DNA of 64,000 nt from Primula veris (Eukaryota > Streptophyta > Magnoliopsida > Ericales > Primulaceae), in assembly GCA_963682055.1 (NCBI GenBank), contig OY821749.1, positions 25,737,631-25,801,630 of the forward strand, given 5' to 3'. A program made the position numbers and the translations under genes. A model generated the notes under the pieces. It did not search any database. It saw only the letters and a program-made list of their open reading frames with translations, and had not been told where the DNA came from. How positions within the stretch are numbered: the stretch's first letter is position 1; each line of letters starts with the position of its first letter. Positions 42,774-55,788 of this stretch are shown piece after piece.

Positions 42774-42912
42774 ATACACTTTAATTTAGGGTGTGTCATC
42801 TACTAAAAAACACAACACATATTAATGAACCAAAAAATAACTATCTTAAAATTACTTTAAAATTAAAACAAAAAAAAAATATTGATTGACACACCCTTAA
42901 TTATAGTGTGTC
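42774..42912. mobile_element. Small inverted-repeat element, TTAGGGTGTGTCA family
   Basis: The left end ACACTTTAATTTAGGGTGTG and the inverse right end ACACTATAATTAAGGGTGTG pair up. The interior (ACACATATTAATGAACC, CTTAAAATTACTTTAAAATT) closely resembles the element at 60963. No target duplication was recognised. Confidence 0.6.
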
Positions 42913-44549
42913 GGGTTTTCTACCGCATGTACATTACAATGGCAAATTCGGTTATTAACATCTACCACAGCTATCTAAAAACTTCATAAATTTTTATAAC
43001 TTTTATCATTAGTTATTTTCAGAATTATGATTATACATACAATTTGAGGGGAAAAGATTAAGAATGGGAATATAAATTACAAAACTTTTAATAGAAAATC
43101 TGTTTATTTAAAATAACGAATTAAGGTATCATGATAAAGAGATAGAAATTGATGTAATATTATTTTTTATTTGAACTAAATTTTAAAATAAGATTATTTA
43201 CTAAAAACTAATTTATTCTTAAGTTGAAGATAAAAACAAACAATTTAAATAAGAAACAGTTATCATGACTCATGAGATCTTGTTTTTTGTCTTATTTTTG
43301 ATAGACATTTAGTTAAGTTATGTGCCTTGCTTTGTCTGTTAATAATAAGTGTTCTTGCATAAGTTCCTCATAAATGTATAAAGAAAAGCCAAAATTGACC
43401 AAATAAAATAAAATGAAAAAGTGATGGTACCTACTGTAAATAGAAATAAGTCCCCAAACAATGTAAATAAAGTTTATGACTGCCCATAGTTTTTAAAAAA
43501 AAAATTATGACTGCCCATAGTTTGGTGCCCATAGTTCAATTAACTTCTAACAATTAGCTGAGCAAAAACTGGTTCAATTCGATTTTCGTTAAGCTGTGTA
43601 GTAATTATGTTTGTCATTTTGAAAAATTATTAATTTATAATTTTATCGGGACCAATATTTATATAAGAATTTTTAGAAAATTTATTATCTTATTAATTTA
43701 TCAAAATTTGTGATTTTTACATTACACCAATTTGAGACCGAAATTTGTTATTATTTTAAAGAATTTATTAATTTACAGAATATTAATTTACCGAATATTA
43801 ATTTAGAGAGTTTCTAGTATAATTGGTCAATAAGTTAAAAGACGTAAAAATTGAAATGGGTGTTGAACAATCCGTGTCCGACACATCATGTTTTTTGGGA
43901 GTTTTCCGGACTACATAGCTAAGAAACAAATAGGTCTCATATAAACAAAGATTTGGGATTAATGAGCTTGATAAATCCAACTTTTTTTTATAAATTGATC
44001 AAGTTATTCTTAATTAGTAATTATACACGTAATGTCGATAATTGTATATGCATAAACACATGTACTTGTTTATTTCGGCTCCGCTCGATTATAAAACTCC
44101 TAATAACTCAAGTCTAACGAAATAATTTAATAGTTAACTTTTTTAATCAAACCGACATGATAACTAATCAGTTTAATTCGTTTTTTATTCGATCACTTCA
44201 GTACGTTGTGTCGAATTTGCTCACCTTGTAACATCAATGTTAGTACATAAACAAGTTTGTTACATTTTATTAAAGTTCCGAAATTAACACACACAAAAAA
44301 AAAAGAAAAAGGAAAAACTCATTATATATCAGAGAATATTATACAACAGTTTTTCTACTTGTAAACAAAAAAGTGAGTAATTACGCGTTAAATAGGGTTT
44401 ATACTTTGTTACTATATATTTATATATACCATGTATATATATCCAAAATATTAATCATATCTTACAGATTTTCTATTTGATCGAATTACCTTTTCAAACT
44501 TATCTCCAATTGGGTTTTTTTTTTTAAATCCATTTTCTTTTTCTTTTTT

Positions 44550-45847
44550 CATCTTCGCTTCAGCTGAGAGAGTAAACCAGGTAATTATCTTTTATCTTCT
44601 TTTTGCTTTTTGTTTGTTTGTGTAGAATTTACTCTTTTTTTTTTAGTATATAATAATTTTCTTTTTGTTGGGTCTTATGTTATTTCACATTTAATCTATG
44701 CCCATTTAGTTTTTTCTTCCCCTGATTAATTAGACCCAATTTATAGTTTTTTTTAATCTTTAGTTTATGACCAATTAAGTGTTTTTTTTTTCTGGGTTTG
44801 ATATTTAATTTATGTATTTCTCATTCTGATCAGATAAAGTTTATAGCTTGATTGAATCTTTCATGTTTGCCCGATTAAGTGTGTGATTTTTTTTTTTAAT
44901 TTATATATTCTACATTTAATCTCTGCCCAGATACCTTATTTTCCTTCTGTTTAGGCAAAATTTATAGCTGAGTTGAATATTTAATGTTTGCCCAATTGAG
45001 TGTAATTTTGTTTATTTTCTTAAATATATTTTAGATTTAATATCTGCCCAGTTACCTTTTTTAATTTCTGATTAGACCAAATTTATAGTTTAATTGGATA
45101 CTTTAGTTTACACCCAATTGTGTCTTTAATTTTTTTAAAAACTGATGGATTATGAAGTGTGTCAATTGAATTGGAGTCCAACTTATAGAGTGAATAGGGG
45201 AATTTAAAGATTGTGTCTTTTTATTTCTTTAATTCTTAATTACACTTCTGGATGGAAACAATGTAAAATTTCCGTTTTGTTTATACTTATTTGCTTGTGG
45301 GGAAAAAATAGAGTTGAGTTTATGGTAGAAATAAGTATGATGAGTTTGGGTAAATGTATAATGTTATGAACTTATTTATGGATTTCTGTTTTCACATGTA
45401 CTATGATTTCTCTTTTTATGTTTTTGGCTAATATGATTGTGAATGATTGGTAATGAACAAATGACGATTCATTTTTTTAGTTGCTGATTACACATCGTTT
45501 TTAGCTTGGATGCTGGTTTATTTTTCAATACTATTTCATGTTTGATTACTAGTCTTAAGCTTAAGAATTTGGGAAAAGGCACGAGATACTTAACTACTTA
45601 CATAGTATATGATGTTAAGATGAGCTTTAGTTTGATAAAATTCACTTTTGCTATGCTGTGCAGATACTGATCTACCTCGCAATGAACTCTGTAATGGTGG
45701 TTGATGTGAAACTTTAGCTGGTTTGAAATAAGAATCAGCAATCATGTCGAGTGGTTTCTAAATTAGGCTTTAGTTTATGTTAAGGATTATATCTCTAAGT
45801 TCCTAATTCTTTGGATTATTTAACCGAAGAGGCATATGTGTGTGTAA
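44550..45847 (+). promoter_or_regulatory. ZIP gene 5'UTR with a leader intron
   Basis: A probable untranslated exon ends GAGAGAGTAAACCAG at 44580 and is followed by donor GTAATT at 44581. The matching acceptor, CTATGCTGTGCAG, ends at 45663. The leader intron is T-rich and about 1.08 kb. Leader introns often raise expression in plants; that role here is inference. Confidence 0.65.
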
Positions 45848-48800
45848 ATGAGAATGGGATTAAAGTTGAAGGCACTCCTGTTATTTGTATTATTCCTTGT
45901 GATCTTGAATGGGTATGCCACAACAGCAGAAGAGAGTTCGCAGAATTTAAAAGTCGATCCATTGGTGAACAAAGTAGATAATTCAATAAATGACGCAAAA
46001 ACAGAGACTCTAGGGTCAAATAATAAAGAAATTGGAAAAAATGGCGAGAGGAATGTTGTGAGCGGTAGGGTTTCGGTATCGGCAGTTGCTTTATTAACGT
46101 TAGCAATGGCGGGTGCTACTGGTTTAGGAGCTGTGCCTTTCTTTTTTGTAGAACTTGATCCGCAATGGGCCGGAATATGTAATGGCATGGCGGCTGGGGT
46201 TATGTTTGCAGCGAGCTTTGATCTTATACAAGAAGGACAAGACCATGGTAGTGGGAATTGGGTTGTTTTCGGAATTTTGACAGGTGGAGTTTTTATCTGG
46301 CTTTGTAAGAAGGTAAATTGCTCAATTTTTTTTATAAAGTATTGTGTAAAGATATATGACGTTTTTCTTTTAATTATCTTACAGTCTTGAGTTTACATCA
46401 TCACGTCTGACTTTGTTTATCGATGGTAATGTCACTGCATTGGGAGCCGAAATTTGTCATCTTATTATACTCTGTTCTTTCCTTGTTTGCTCAAAAACTC
46501 ATCATTTAAGAAAAGCTTATATTATTTTTTCAACAACCCATAATTGGTTTCCCCTTCCAAAGCCTACTCTTTTTTTTTTCCAAAGAAGTGCCAATTTGGG
46601 TAGATTTTATTTGTATGTGGGATTATTCCCTGCCGAGTATTGCAAGTTATGGAATATGGTATTTTTCACACATGTTTCTCAGCAACCTTTCAATGCTGGT
46701 TCTTAAATTGACTGCTCTTTTGGCAACTGCTATTGAGTTTTTGTTGTTGTTGTTGTTGTTGATAACCGGCATTTGCTATTGAGTTGGTTACATAATGAGA
46801 GTCAATAAATGAAAAAGTTTTCTTACATTGATAGGTGTTTGTTTGGCTTATAGTAGAAAGTTTATAGGCCTTTGTGATAGTATCAGCTTACGTTGATAGT
46901 TTTATGATATTTAGATTCTGGAGCAGTATGGTGAAGTAAGCATGTTAGACATTAAAGGAGCAGATGCAACCAAAGTTATTCTAGTTGTTGGAATCATGAC
47001 TCTACATTCCTTTGGGGAAGGCTCGGGTGTAGGAGTGTCATTTGCTGGGTCGAAAGGTTTATCGCAAGGGCTTTTGGTTACTTTGGCTATTGCTGTACAT
47101 AACATACCAGAGGGCTTAGCTGTGAGTATGGTGTTGGCATCTAGAGGGGTTTCTCCACAGAAGGCAATGTTGTGGAGTGTAATAACGTCTTTGCCCCAGG
47201 TAATATACTTTTCTTTAACTTTTTTCTGTTATTTATAAGCTTAATGGGTTGCCATCTCTTTGTTATGGGATCTTCATCTTACTTGCCTAAGCCTCTGTAG
47301 CTTATCTAATTCTAGTCCTATGTTATTGCGAACATTTTAGTTGTAAGGACCTTTCTTCTTTCATTAATATGTCAATTGATGCAAGTTGACCAAAATGTGG
47401 ACACTTCTAGTGCAGGAAAATACGAGCTATTAAAAACGATTAATTATATAAAAGAGGCATTGCAAATAGCATATTTTTACCTATTAGATTTCTGTCCTTT
47501 AAAATTCGTATATTTACAAACAGATGTCTATCTAGTAGAGTATGATCCCAGCTGTTCATTTTGTTCTTCAGTGTTATATGAACTCATCTTGCTTATCCCA
47601 TGTATCTGATTTTGACTTTGTTATTTTGTGCAGCCTCTTGTAGCAGTTCCTTCGTTTATTTGTGCGGATTTATTTAACAAATTCCTACCATTTTGTACGG
47701 GATTTGCAGCTGGGTGTATGATTTGGATGGTCATAGCTGAAGTCCTTCCTGATGGATTCAAGGTAGATTTTAATAATTTATCAAAATCTATATGCTTTCT
47801 TGTACTTTGTATTCGTATCAATAGATTTCATATAAGGCTTTATCCCAACTTGTCTCATATTGTATTCTTTGCTCTATTGCCTTGTTTTTTTACATGTGAA
47901 CATGTTGATAATTACTCCAGCAAAACTTAAAAATCTGAATACATCTTGAAGCTTTAAAAAAAAAAACATATAGTGGTGTGTTAGTACTTCGTGGACTTCG
48001 CCTTAAAATCAATTAGATGCTGACATGCCTTATCTTTGAATATATGTATACATGTAATGTTGGAGCCTAGAAATGCTCATGTACTTCCAAAAAAGGAAAA
48101 AGAATTAACATTTGAAAGAGTTGACTATAAAAGTGTAAATGATCGTCTGTATCAATGTCCAAATACTGTATGAAATCAAACTTGGCGCATTAGACGACAG
48201 TATGAAAAAGTTCTAAAATTCATCACATCTGGACTGTAGTAATCGTAAGAGGACGTTGGTTTTAAGTTGATCAAATAATGAAGCACTCTAGTTCTATCTG
48301 ACTTGGAAAATGTGGATTTTTTTTGGCAAAAAAAAAAATCAACATAAGTTGTAATAATTATCACTGGCTCTGTTTTTGCAACTTAACCGAGAGCATATGC
48401 TTGCTTGAATCCATGTGAATGTTTTGACCAACAGATAGTTTCATTAAAATGCCTCAAAAGTCGTTAAGTCCATAATTAGCTCTTGAATATTGAGCGATTC
48501 ATCGAATTAGAAGTAATCCTATATCGATAACTCGAGATCCAGCAGTATAGATGAAAACACACGCATCTAGGAATAATCGAAACCTTAGAAAATCGTTATC
48601 AATTGTCAATGACCAAGGACAAATCAAATTAAAAACGTGATTTTAGAATTAGATGCATAATGAATAAATGAGAAACATGGTTTCCCCCTAAAAGAAGGAT
48701 GATGCTTGGTGTTTCCCCTAAAAATCCTCCTTCGCTGGAAACACAAGTCTACTCTTTTTTGGTATAGCTTTAGACTTCTGAACTTACTTTTTTTTTGTTG

Positions 48801-50900
48801 CTCTTTTAAGATTTTCAACACTCTTTGTTTGGATTTGGTTGTCTTTTTTTGTTGTAATTTTTGCGTGATCTTAATCCCATATAGTAACCATAGGTACAAT
48901 ACCAAATGTTTAACCACTTCATATTGCTATGTTGTTTGAGAACGAATAAGGGCTTTAGCTATTGTTACTTTGTTTGGGATTTACGGATGAATAAGTATTT
49001 TACACAGAATAATCACAAGTAATGGCGAAAAGTTAAACATAATTATCTGTTGGTACGCACACGCTTAGTTTTCCGTGATCATATTCTTTTAATAAAAATT
49101 CCCCTTCTTTTTTGTGTGCGTGTAATGCAGGAAGCATCTCCATCTCATGTAGCCTCGGCAGCTACACTTTCAGTTGCATTTATGGAAGCTCTAAGTGTTG
49201 TTTTCCTAAATTTCACCCATAACTACAAGTAAGCCAATATCTATTTTCCTTAACATGTTACACCCAATGATTTGACTGATCATTTTTCTTATCTTATATT
49301 ATGATTGCTTTTTTCTAATAAAACCTTTGCCCGGCCCAACACATTCTATAACATGGATATAAGAACTTGTAATCATTCAATTTGCAAAATTTTGAGCATT
49401 CAGTTCTCCTTGATGTCTTTCTACGTATCAATCTTGAAAATCCAACCTGTAGCAAAGATTTCCTGCGGTTTGTTCTGGGTGGCCTGGCATTACATATTTT
49501 TATTTTCTTTATTGCTGTTTTTTTTCAATATTTTACATCATAATGAGTTCAATAAAATAACTTCTTGTTGCGTATATGATGGCAAAGGGAAAACAGTTTT
49601 TTTATGGAAGGCTTTGATCTAAAACCGGTGCAATTTGCCTAATGGTTGTCCATATTTTTTATTATAGTGAATAAACTGTTACCCAACCAAACACATTCTA
49701 AATAAAGGTTTCAAGAGTATCATGTAATTTGCTGAACATTTGGGGATACAGTTCTGCTTTGCGTCTTTTCTCTGTATCAATCTTTCATATACAAGTACTC
49801 ATAATAAGTTAGTCCATTGAGCAAGGTGGTTGGCCCAAGTGGTTGAGGCCCTCGTATACCACGATCACCACCAGGGTTCGATCCATGGCGCATGCAAAAC
49901 AGGTTTATCCCAAAGAGAGGGTTATTAATTATAAAAAAATTAGTCCGTTTCTGCTTCCGTGTTATTTATTTATTCTAGTTCTCAACATTATCTTTTATTT
50001 AATAACCATCTCCGGCTTGTTTGTTTTTTGCTATTTTTTGGTGTTTTAATTTCTTCATTTTTATTACAATTTTCGTGATTCAGGTCCGACGACGTGTCTG
50101 CCTTCTTCGTGTCACTACTGTTCGGTCTCGGCCCACTACTTGGTGGAATAATCATCGTGGCATTTTCTGTATCTTTCCACCTCCATCATGCTTTCCTCAC
50201 AGGTGTATCATCTGGCATAGCATTAATCCTCGCGTTTTGGCGACCATTCCATCTCCTTGTGACCTCAACCATTGGAATATTCCCTCTCCTCATCCTCCTT
50301 ATCCTCGGGTCCACTGTCTCTCACTTCTCAACCACAACCATCTTAAATCTTGCGAGCCGAAAAAGATCCTCAGCAGATACGTTGTCATCCGTAACAGGGT
50401 TCTCTATGAGTGCCCTCACAGTACAAGCGATCTTAGCGTGTATAGCTGTATCTATGCACGGTTTTGCCGAGGGGCTAGCATTGGGAGTGGGTGCATCTAA
50501 AGCATATAGCCTTGGGGGTGTATATATGGTTTTTCCCATTGCTCTACTCGGGATTCCTAGGGGTGCTGCTGCGGCGAGTTCTATATTCAGTGCAACACAC
50601 AGCACGTGTGGGTCTCTTGTAGCTGCTACGCTAATTGCTTTTCTGGGCCCCATAGCTGCGATTGTGGCCATTCTTGGACAAATTGACAGTGGAGGTTTAG
50701 ATCATTGGATGGTTTTTGCATGTGGAGGATTAATACCGGCTTTTAATGGAATTTTCAAGAGAGCTGTGAAAATAGATGCGAGGAAGGGCTTTCTGGGCCT
50801 AGTGATGGGTGTGTGTTTTGCTATTGTGTGTTTAACTTGTAGCAAGCTGGTTTGCTTGCACACACCGTATTGCAACTCTGCACCCGAGGCCGTGAGATGA
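45848..50900 (+). CDS. ZIP-family metal transporter, At3g08650-type
   Basis: Five coding exons: 45848-46312, 46915-47199, 47634-47762, 49131-49228 and 50084-50900, 597 aa, all GT-AG and in phase. An N-terminal hydrophobic signal or first membrane helix (residues about 5-25) precedes a polar stretch. The ZIP core follows: GAVPFFFVELDPQWAGICNG, TLHSFGEGSGVGVSFAGSKG with H186 and E190, and the family signature HNIPEG at 217-222. A second half carries HGFAEGLALGVG (H451) and ends LVCLHTPYCNSAPEAVR. These His/Glu positions line the metal site in ZIP proteins. It matches remembered Arabidopsis At3g08650, annotated as a zinc transporter; metal preference and membrane cannot be read from sequence. 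Intron 1 has a TTG microsatellite and intron 4 a SINE. A second ATG two codons in is an alternative start. Confidence 0.94.
46738..46761. repeat. (TTG)n microsatellite in ZIP intron 1
   Basis: Seven to eight uninterrupted TTG units end at GATAACC. Confidence 0.9.
49823..49938 (+). mobile_element. tRNA-derived SINE in ZIP intron 4
   Basis: The A-box-like TGGCCCAAGTGG (about 49832) and B-box GGTTCGATCC (about 49875) are spaced as in a tRNA-derived pol III promoter, followed by non-tRNA sequence and an A-rich end. It does not fold into a plausible complete tRNA, so I call it a SINE and not a tRNA gene. Confidence 0.7.
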
Positions 50901-52327
50901 TTTTGGTGAATGAAGTGTTTGACTACTTAAATTACTGATTGAGGGCGGAGTTATGGCGGCCATTGTAATTTTGTAAAATTCTATGGCGTTAACTTAAGCG
51001 TATAGATCACATTCTTTTTCTTATTCTCCCATTTGGGAGTAGGCTATGGCCTCATTTGGCCTTGGATACATTGCAAAAAGGTAACTAAGAAATTTGTTTT
51101 GTTGAATTATAGCATAATATACTTATGATGAAACAGAATAGCTGATATTATTTTACTTTAAATTTTCGTATTATATAGTAATTGCTATTTTTCCTTCTGC
51201 AGATAACCTCAGACTCATAATGTATTTCAACTTTTACGGCTAGCTAATGCTTGCTGGTGCTGGCATATGGTTGTTGAAGTATAAAATAGACTGATATTTT
51301 TTTCAACATGTTGGTAGTTGGTACTCATTATTATTAAAAAGTTGGTGGTATTTGATATAACATGAAATTTTAGGTAGGAATAGAATAGATGGATGTGACG
51401 GCCCCTTCTCTTTACATTATGAACTTCGGTCGAGTCATTAATAAAATTTTGGTACGAAAGTCGATTTATAACCTACTTAAAGTAACAACCCATCTAGGTA
51501 GAAGTCATTCGGTTTTCGAAGACAATTTTTGTTTTTATATTAAATAATTAAATCTTGTGAATTTTCTTGCCACAATAGACACATAATTGTGTTGTGTTTA
51601 TCTAAAAAGACATGGACGCTTCATCTGTAGATACCGGCTGCAGGCCATACTTGTGTTGATGTAGCCGTGTGTAATACATATAAATATATCAAAGACGAGA
51701 AAATTAGAAAAGGCAATATTTCATGACACAAGTTCACGTGGCACCAAGTTTTGGTCCGAGAAAGCGTTGCTTGGGTTAAGCAACATTCCACAGCACTGTT
51801 GCTAAAATGATTTGAATTCTTCGACTGTCGGGAATAAATCTCAGGGCTATTACAAGTACAATGAGAGTTTCGCACATTTCTTCTTAAGCACAAACTCTTA
51901 TCGAGTATAAAGAAAAGAATAGAACCTTTTCATACAACTTTGTAGTTCAAAACTGTAGAAAACTAGCTCAAGAACATGAGAAACAAATGCTCAAAAGGCC
52001 AAAATCTATTAAGATGAATAGATCGTCTGATAAAACTTAAAAGTACTACATGAGTAAAAATTGATATAGGAAAATTATAACTGCTTATCAGAAAGCCTCT
52101 TTTTAGCTATTGCATAAGGAACGCCGAATGCAAGAAAAAATTAAAATAAGCAGGTCCGAAATTCTGCTTATTTCTCCTGATGGAAAAGAGAAAAAGGCAC
52201 CAATTTCTGCTTATTTCTAGATAAACATGAGAGATTTACTGCCCGGCAAGCAAAATTCCTCATAAACTTAAACTTTATGCTATTTTAGGCACGTATATAC
52301 AGTATACGTACGCAAAACTAAGAAGCT
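50901..52327. other. Spacer between convergent ZIP and RETICULATA-RELATED genes
   Basis: I see no gene, RNA or clear transposon. The two flanking genes converge, so both 3'UTRs lie here. The short frames have no family features. Confidence 0.65.
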
Positions 52328-53814
52328 TTAAGCCGATTCATCACTCGTAGACTCATCGGGCTTATCAAGCAAATTCTCTTCTTCTGCAACAGCTGTCTCT
52401 TCATATACAACCATCTTCGATTCGACGCTCTGTGAGCCTGTCAATCTCGCCAAAACCACAAATGAAACACCACCAAGAATATTATTCAGACACCTCAGCA
52501 CCACCACCGAGGTCTTGAACACCGCCCCTGGGAGACTCTTCGCCAGCACAAACTCGACTCCATTTAAAGTCTGATACCTATTATAAAATATCGGTAATTA
52601 AGAAATAAATACAATGCCCGGAAAGAGAAAATAAGTCATATGCATACTAGTTTGTTTTTCTTGGTTTGGGTTACCTGAAGTTGCTGCTCAAACCCATATG
52701 TATCGCCCACGTGGCTGCATTCAACACCATTGGCGGAGGCTTATTCGGGGACTCAGATGTGGGATCCATCTTTTTCCTCATCTTAATAAGACTGTTGGAG
52801 AGTGCAGTCCCTATTAAACCAGCCACAAACCCTACAGCTGTAAACAAGGCTCCTTTGTACACAAATGTACCTCAAAAAGCAAAAATTATAAGTTAGCTTG
52901 ATGGTGGTACAAGAGTGCAACTAGTCACAAGGGGCGTAGGTGTGAAAACCGAGATGCTCTTTCGATAAAACAAATATAAGCAATGCTATTACACAAACCC
53001 ACATATATACTCCCTCCGTCCTTAAAAAGGCGATGCTTTTCGGGAATGATGAAATCAATCAACCATTTATTAATGTTCCAAAACAGTGTAGGGATCACCT
53101 ATTTAGGGACTTCAGGGTACAGATTTGTGAGATTATAGTGAGGATAACACAAGGTTAATCGACCAATGTTTAATGAATCCGCAACCACCTTTATCAAACC
53201 AAAAAAAATATTAAGTTACCTATCCGACTGAGAGCACCATAGGGCCCTGGCTCGAACATGTGGCTCGTGGGACAAGACGCGAATATCAAAGGGAGGGTCG
53301 AGGTGGATGTGGCCATTGTAGGAGCTAATAGATACATAAGTACAAAATTCATTATACTCCCAACAACGAGGGTAGAAAATACAAAATCAAGCTCATCGAG
53401 GCCGAAATTAGGACGGGATGCCATGTCACCAAGCAAGCACGCGCTCACGCCTACTAATTCTTCCATTAGGACCTTGAAAGGGAATTGAGGGTCTGCGGAT
53501 ACTCTTGATCTCCAACCGTTCATGAATGCCCCAATGGGTCCGAACCATGACGATTCATCTGGGTTTCCATTCGATCTTGACTCTTCATTGTGTCCCTCTC
53601 CACCACCGCCACTACCGCCTCTGCCCATGCCATCACCGCCTGAGCCACCGGAAGCACAAGAAAAAATAGATTTGTGTATAAATTTAGGATTTGAGGGTTC
53701 GAAACGGAGCGTGGATGAATGGGGTGAAGATTGAGAAGAAATGTGGCGGTGACCAAAACTTCGGGTATAATTCCTTTTTAGAGGCGAGAAAATGAGTCGA
53801 GCTGCAGCTGCCAT
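52328..53814 (-). CDS. RETICULATA-RELATED (DUF3411) plastid membrane protein
   Basis: Three exons, 53814-53220, 52870-52675 and 52577-52328, phase-consistent, 346 aa. Residues 1 to about 50 are rich in Ser/Arg/His with few acids, a likely plastid transit peptide, followed by a Gly-rich stretch. The conserved core reads LLGDMASRPNFGLDELDFVF, then a hydrophobic VVGSIMNFVLMYLLAP segment, FASCPTSHMFEPGPYGALSR, a second membrane segment, KKMDPTSESPNKPPP and VLARLTGSQSVESK. The C-terminal tail is acidic. RETICULATA family proteins sit in the chloroplast envelope and affect leaf mesophyll development and vein-mesophyll contrast; their molecular activity is unresolved. From memory this is closest to the At3g08630/At3g08640 members, but I cannot rank paralogues without alignment. 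Intron 1 contains a Stowaway MITE. Confidence 0.92.
53010..53117. mobile_element. Short Stowaway MITE in RETICULATA-RELATED intron 1
   Basis: The left end is CTCCCTCCGTCCTTAAAAAG. The inverse right end is CCCTGAAGTCCCTAAATAGG. TA flanks lie at 53008-53009 and 53118-53119. Only 108 bp, so it has lost interior sequence. Confidence 0.75.
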
Positions 53815-55156
53815 CTTCGATTAGATTAATTGAAAATGATAGGATCTTAAATGTAGCCTTGCTTGAACTTTAATCGAAACACGATGACGGTTCCTGGTAA
53901 TGATGAATAAAGGTTCAAATCTGCAACTAATTGATCATGACAATCAAGATTCCTTTTTGTTATTCATGTAACTTGGTAAGGGTTTGAGATTACCCCTTTT
54001 TCAATTTCAACCCAACCTAGTAATTATTACCTGTTAGTATCAAAATAAAAATGAAACATCTTTGATAATTAATCAATGAGAAGTTCAAAATGTTGTTGTT
54101 GGAATATGTTCGGTCAACAGTAACATGGCCAGTGATAGATTTAAATATTGCACATTTAAAAGCATAAGAAAGTGAATTTATTCAAAAGTAAAAATATTAA
54201 AGTTGCATGACCAAAAGTACTCAGGATGTGGTACCTAATTTATTTACGTACAGAGCCTTGGTTAGTTCTACACCAAGAACAATATTCATAGAAGTTAATT
54301 TGACTTGTTAAAATAAGAACATGAAGTTAATTTGACTTGTTATAATAATTCACGAAAGGTTAAAAACAAAACCATAGCTAATTAAGATCTAATCTATATA
54401 CTATCAGTATATTATATATATAAATATGAAATTTAAATGTATATTTACACAGAAACAGGAAGAATACCTGACTTTTTGAGATGGAGACAATTATAATGTG
54501 AGTGAGATGATGGAACCCAAGAAGGTTGGAAGATTTAATATATTTGGTAAGTAAATTTCTGTACGTGTCACATTTCGGATACAGTATTAGTATTTACTAC
54601 TTACGTTTCTTACCAACTTTTTTTTAGTCAACTATATTTTTTTACGTCAAGTTATTTCACATAATACAATTTGGTTATCCAGGTTTATAAGATTACAGTT
54701 CGCTTTTCTAATTTCTTTTGAGGATCTTTGAGGCTAAAAACAAGTATCACAGAGCTGGAGTCAGAATTTTGAAGGTTATATAGGTCATTAAAAAAAAAGG
54801 GGGCATTTTCCGTTATAAAAACATTAAATTTAGAGATATAAGATAAATAAATAGCAAATATTTAGCTCAAATTTATCAAAACGGGACAAATTGAGTAAAC
54901 ATAATTGCATAATCAAGTATACAATAATTATAGGTAATATCATATACAAATTTTGTCAAAAAAAACTGAAATCAAAATCATATATACTAGGGGAAAAAAG
55001 AATAAGTATGTTAATTTTAAAAAAATACTAAACTTTTTTCCAGCTATATTTAATATAGAAGACCTAAAAAAATATCATATCAAACTATGGTTTCACACAT
55101 ATAATTAGTTATATAAAACGTAAATAAATAGAAATGTGAAGATGCGGTGGGGGAGA
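53815..55156. other. Spacer between RETICULATA-RELATED gene and the MULE
   Basis: AT-rich sequence with the RETICULATA-RELATED promoter next to 53815. A direct repeat GAAGTTAATTTGACTTGTTA occurs at about 54290 and 54320. No gene is visible. Confidence 0.6.
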
Positions 55157-55165
55157 TTCAAACTT

Positions 55166-55458
55166 GAGTTTTTTGCCAAAATGGCACAGTGGGTTCAGTT
55201 TAATCCCAGAATGGGTTCTGTTTCTGTAATATTACCAAAATGGTCTACTTTCGAAAAACGACCGATCGAAATGATTAAAACGACCGGTCGTTTTTATCAT
55301 GAACTCTCTGGAACAATTTGGGCAAAAAACGATCGGTCGTTCTGTACATTACGATCGGTCGTTTTTCAGACCAAAAACGATCGGTCGTTTTATCCTAGCG
55401 ATCGGTCGTTTTTGTGTTGTGCTCACTGGAAGAATTTCTACTTAAAACGATCGGTCGT
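55166..55458. repeat. Left inverted arm of the MULE, with GATCGGTC array
   Basis: After the terminal GAGTTTTTTGCCAAAATGG, the arm contains AATATTACCAAAATGG and CGAAAAACGACCGATCG, then repeated ACGATCGGTCGTTTTT units every 20-40 bases. Counting on to 55550, ten copies of GACCGATC, GATCGGTC or GACCGGTC are present. Confidence 0.88.
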
Positions 55459-55550
55459 GTTATAGTAGCGATCGGTCGTTTTTAAGGTTTGCTCACTGGA
55501 ACATTTTCGTTCCAAAACGACCGATCGCTACTATAACACGACCGATCGTT
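55446..55550. repeat. Perfect 37-bp hairpin (inverted repeat) with 31-base loop
   Basis: Bases 55446-55482 and 55514-55550 are exact reverse complements. Each arm holds two GATCGGTCG motifs separated by TGTTATAGTAG or its inverse. It is nested inside the left part of the MULE, 240 bases before the ORF start. Confidence 0.9.
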
Positions 55551-55788
55551 GTTCTGTTTCACTGTGTTAAAACCTCTTCCAAAACCCTAATTTCATTCAT
55601 TCCACAAATATATTCATCCCCTCTCTTCCAAAATCGCCTCCCTCTTTCCAAATCCATCAAAATTCCCCAATAAAATCTAATTTTCTATAAAAATATCACC
55701 CAATTTCTCCTATTATCCGTATAATCGATTATCGATTAATTCCGTTTCTTACAAACCCTATTTTCTTCAAAACCCATTTTCTTCAACA

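Larger units (their letters stand above)
39979..44549. other. Intergenic spacer between MLP copy 2 and the ZIP gene
   Basis: No gene recognised. It contains a direct duplication (40681 and 40970), a Copia remnant with LTR start (42391 on), a small inverted-repeat element (42774) and long AT-rich tracts. The final few hundred bases before 44550 are the likely ZIP promoter. Confidence 0.6.
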
